64,000 bases of DNA from Clostridium moniliforme (GTDB taxonomy: Bacteria > Bacillota > Clostridia > Clostridiales > Clostridiaceae): NCBI RefSeq assembly GCF_017873235.1, contig NZ_JAGGJZ010000007.1, positions 50,121-114,120 on the forward strand, read 5' to 3'. Positions within the stretch are counted from its first letter, which is position 1. Each line of letters starts with the position of its first letter. Under the pieces are notes generated by a model. It was given only the letters and a program-made list of their open reading frames with translations, was not told the origin of the DNA and did not search any database. Below are positions 62,212 through 64,000 of the stretch, one piece after another. The position numbers were made by a program, and so were the translations under genes.

Positions 62212-63387
62212 TTATAATAATTTTTTAATTTCTTCTACTTTGTTTAATTCTTCCCATGGAAGCTTAACATCTGTTCTTCCAAAATGTCCATAAGCTGCTG
62301 TTTGCTTATATATTGGTCTTCTTAAGTCTAAATCTCTTATTATAGCTCCTGGTCTTAAATCAAATATTTTTTCAACTATATTTACTATAGTTTCTTCATC
62401 AATTTTTCCTGTTCCAAATGTATCTACTTGAATTGATACTGGCTTTGCAACTCCAATAGCGTAAGCTAATTGTATTTCTAATTTATCTGCTACTCCTGCT
62501 GCTACTAAGTTTTTAGCAACCCATCTTGCTGCATATGCTGCTGATCTATCAACTTTTGTTGCATCTTTTCCTGAGAATGCTCCACCACCGTGTCTTCCCA
62601 TTCCACCATATGTATCAACTATTATTTTTCTTCCTGTTAATCCACTATCTCCTTGTGGTCCACCAACAACAAATCTTCCAGTTGGATTTATAAAGTACTT
62701 TGTATTTTCATCTAATAATTCTGCTGGAATTACAGCCTTTATAACATGTTCTTTTAAATCCTTTTGAATTTGTTCTAAAGTTGCACATTCATCATGTTGA
62801 GTTGAAATTACTATAGTATCAATTCTCTTTGGCATATCATTTTCGTATTCAACTGTAACTTGAGTCTTTCCATCTGGTCTTAAATACTCTAAGGTTCCAT
62901 TTTTTCTTACTTCTGTAAGTCTTCTTGAAAGTCTGTGTGCCATTGCTATTGGAGTTGGCATAAATTCTTCTGTTTCATTAGTAGCATATCCAAACATCAT
63001 ACCTTGATCTCCAGCACCTACTGCTTCAACTTCATCCTTTTCTCCTTGTTTTGACTCAAGTGCCTCATCAACACCCATAGCTATATCTCTTGATTGTTCA
63101 TCAATTGTTGTCATTACTGAACATGTATCACAATCAAAACCATATTTTGCTCTGTCATATCCTATTTCTCTTATTGTTTCTCTAACAACTTTAGGTATGT
63201 CAACATAACAATTAGTTGAAATCTCTCCCATAACCATTACCATACCAGTTGTTGTGCATGTTTCACAAGCAACTCTCGCATTAGGATCTTTTTCTAATAT
63301 AGCATCTAAAACTGAATCTGAAATTTGATCACAGATTTTATCTGGATGTCCTTCAGTAACTGACTCTGATGTAAATAATCTTTTCAT
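62212..63387 (-). CDS. metK: S-adenosylmethionine synthetase
   Basis: A 391-residue enzyme that makes SAM from ATP and methionine. It shows [20 protein letters not shown], the ATP/methionine signature [32 protein letters not shown], and [20 protein letters not shown] place the start at ATG 63387, 8 bases after AAGGAG; the ATG 6 bases upstream is too close to that site. The SAM-I riboswitch before it gives feedback control; SAM also feeds CutD in the choline locus. It is monocistronic. Confidence 0.96.
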   Translation of the reverse strand: MKRLFTSESVTEGHPDKICDQISDSVLDAILEKDPNARVACETCTTTGMVMVMGEISTNCYVDIPKVVRETIREIGYDRAKYGFDCDTCSVMTTIDEQSRDIAMGVDEALESKQGEKDEVEAVGAGDQGMMFGYATNETEEFMPTPIAMAHRLSRRLTEVRKNGTLEYLRPDGKTQVTVEYENDMPKRIDTIVISTQHDECATLEQIQKDLKEHVIKAVIPAELLDENTKYFINPTGRFVVGGPQGDSGLTGRKIIVDTYGGMGRHGGGAFSGKDATKVDRSAAYAARWVAKNLVAAGVADKLEIQLAYAIGVAKPVSIQVDTFGTGKIDEETIVNIVEKIFDLRPGAIIRDLDLRRPIYKQTAAYGHFGRTDVKLPWEELNKVEEIKKLL

Positions 63388-63427
63388 TTTCATTTCTCCT
63401 TCCAAATTTCTTTTGTTTTTTTGCAAT

Positions 63428-63452
63428 AAAAAAACTCTTCGATAAGAAGAGA
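63428..63452 (-). terminator. Riboswitch-controlled terminator before metK
   Basis: CTCTTC pairs with GAAGAG around TTATC, followed on the minus strand by seven T. It is the expression platform of the SAM-I riboswitch. Confidence 0.85.
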
Positions 63453-63468
63453 TTGTGTTCTAATCTTT

Positions 63469-63585
63469 CTTATCTTGTAGATTATTCTACTGGAATTAGC
63501 ACCACACACAATAACTTCACAAAAGCTATTTGTAGGTTGCTGGGTTTCAAAGGGCCGTCTCCCTCCACCTCTCTTGATAAGAGTT
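63469..63585 (-). promoter_or_regulatory. SAM-I (S-box) riboswitch controlling metK
   Basis: The minus strand reads CTTATCAAGAGAGGTGGAGG, then GAAACCCAGCAACC, GGTGCTAATTCC and a closing GATAAG that pairs with CTTATC. These are the S-box hallmarks. High SAM should favour the terminator at 63428-63452. Confidence 0.97.
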
Positions 63586-63610
63586 TATAATTATTTAATT
63601 TATGTAAAAC

Positions 63611-63639
63611 ATTTTAGCATATATAAATTTCATAGTCAA
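63611..63639 (-). promoter_or_regulatory. Promoter of the SAM riboswitch/metK transcript
   Basis: TTGACT (63634-63639) and TAAAAT (63611-63616) on the minus strand lie 17 bp apart, about 25 bp before the aptamer. Confidence 0.75.
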
Positions 63640-63694
63640 CATGTTTTTATTAATGTAAAAGTATACTTTATTATTTTTAATAATTTTTTAAATA

Positions 63695-63724
63695 ATAAAA
63701 AAAGCATTAAGAAAATCTTAATGC
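63695..63724 (-). terminator. Terminator after the tRNA cluster
   Basis: GCATTAAG pairs with CTTAATGC around ATTTT, followed by seven T on the minus strand, just after tRNA-Tyr. Confidence 0.85.
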
Positions 63725-63726
63725 AA

Positions 63727-63812
63727 TGGTGGTGGAGGAAGGATTCGAACCTTCGAAGTCAACTGACAACAGATTTACAGTCTGCCCCCTTTGGCCACTC
63801 GGGAACTCCACC
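63727..63812 (-). tRNA. tRNA-Tyr (anticodon GTA)
   Basis: 86 nt with acceptor stem GGTGGAG/CTCCACC, anticodon loop CTGTAAA giving GTA, a long variable arm, and an encoded CCA. Last of three tRNAs on the minus strand. Confidence 0.92.
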
Positions 63813-63821
63813 TTATTTTTT

Positions 63822-63897
63822 TGGAGCTGATGATCGGACTTGAACCGATAACCTGCTGATTACAAGTCAGCTGCTCTGCCAATTGAGCCACATCAGC
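63822..63897 (-). tRNA. tRNA-Thr (anticodon TGT)
   Basis: 76 nt with acceptor stem GCTGATG/CATCAGC, anticodon loop CTTGTAA giving TGT, discriminator T and an encoded CCA. Confidence 0.92.
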
Positions 63898-63917
63898 TTA
63901 TATTTTTTTAAAGTTTG

Positions 63918-63993
63918 TGGTGGGCACAACAGGGTTCGAACCTGTGACCCCCTGCTTGTAAGGCAGGTGCTCTCCCAGCTGAGCTATGCGCCC
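63918..63993 (-). tRNA. tRNA-Val (anticodon TAC)
   Basis: 76 nt with acceptor GGGCGCA/TGTGCCC, anticodon loop CTTACAA giving TAC, TTCGAAC in the T-loop, and an encoded CCA. First of the Val-Thr-Tyr cluster visible; more may lie beyond the window. Confidence 0.92.
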
Positions 63994-64000
63994 ACAAAAA

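Noticed and set aside
63574..63843. An 89-codon plus-strand frame at the window's right end
   Set aside because: It runs through the SAM riboswitch start, a terminator and the tRNA-Tyr gene on the other strand, so it is not a gene.

Overview
The window is very AT-rich, low-GC Firmicute DNA. It carries a clostridial-type spore protein, group B [FeFe] hydrogenase, many glycyl-radical and PTS genes, SAM-I and FMN riboswitches and T-tailed hairpin terminators. The gene content points to genus Clostridium, most probably Clostridium perfringens. This assignment rests on recognising protein families and was not checked by a database search.

Layout. Positions 1-7600 hold a SbcC/SbcD-like repair pair (the first cut by the window edge), an alpha/beta-type spore DNA-binding protein, two unrecognised secreted or anchored proteins, a tRNA-Trp, a nitronate-monooxygenase-like flavoprotein, an M42 peptidase, a Gfo/Idh/MocA oxidoreductase and a universal stress protein. 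Positions 7870-24400 (all minus strand) form a glycyl-radical-enzyme bacterial microcompartment locus. It holds a transporter, seven shell-type proteins, two aldehyde dehydrogenase homologues, the choline trimethylamine-lyase CutC with its activase CutD, a PduL phosphotransacylase, several Eut-like accessory proteins, a divergent-promoter-type MerR regulator and a nearby iron alcohol dehydrogenase. All five choline-pocket residues known from Desulfovibrio CutC can be placed in this CutC at a constant +2 offset. The expected pathway is choline to trimethylamine plus acetaldehyde inside the shell, then acetaldehyde to acetyl-CoA, acetyl-phosphate and ethanol.

Positions 24600-31100 hold a second identical tRNA-Trp, a degenerate ZnuA-like protein, the t6A genes tsaE-tsaB with rimI, an FMN-riboswitch-controlled riboflavin transporter, an ArsR regulator with a NifX-like protein, and a monomeric [FeFe] hydrogenase. 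Positions 31100-38200 are an amino-sugar (galactosamine or GalNAc) mannose-family PTS and tagatose-bisphosphate aldolase cluster under a GntR regulator, with two recognisable operators. Positions 38400-54840 hold tex, membrane peptidase and hydrolase genes, an APC permease, prfB with its programmed +1 frameshift, secA, hpf, a raiA-motif structured RNA, comFC, a decayed comFA-like gene and recD2.

Positions 54970-64000 hold nagA, a fruR-fruK-fruA operon with five phased operator repeats, a phosphoglycerol-transferase/LTA-synthase-family protein, metK under a SAM-I riboswitch, and a Val-Thr-Tyr tRNA cluster. No insertion sequence, prophage or CRISPR array was seen.

The most interesting points are in the microcompartment locus: an aldehyde dehydrogenase paralogue without its catalytic cysteine, a shell protein fused through an acidic linker to a Rho_N-like tail, an Fe-S-type (GrpU-like) shell protein and a EutT-like protein with no cobalamin enzyme. 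Outside it, the raiA RNA with its own promoter and terminator stands out.
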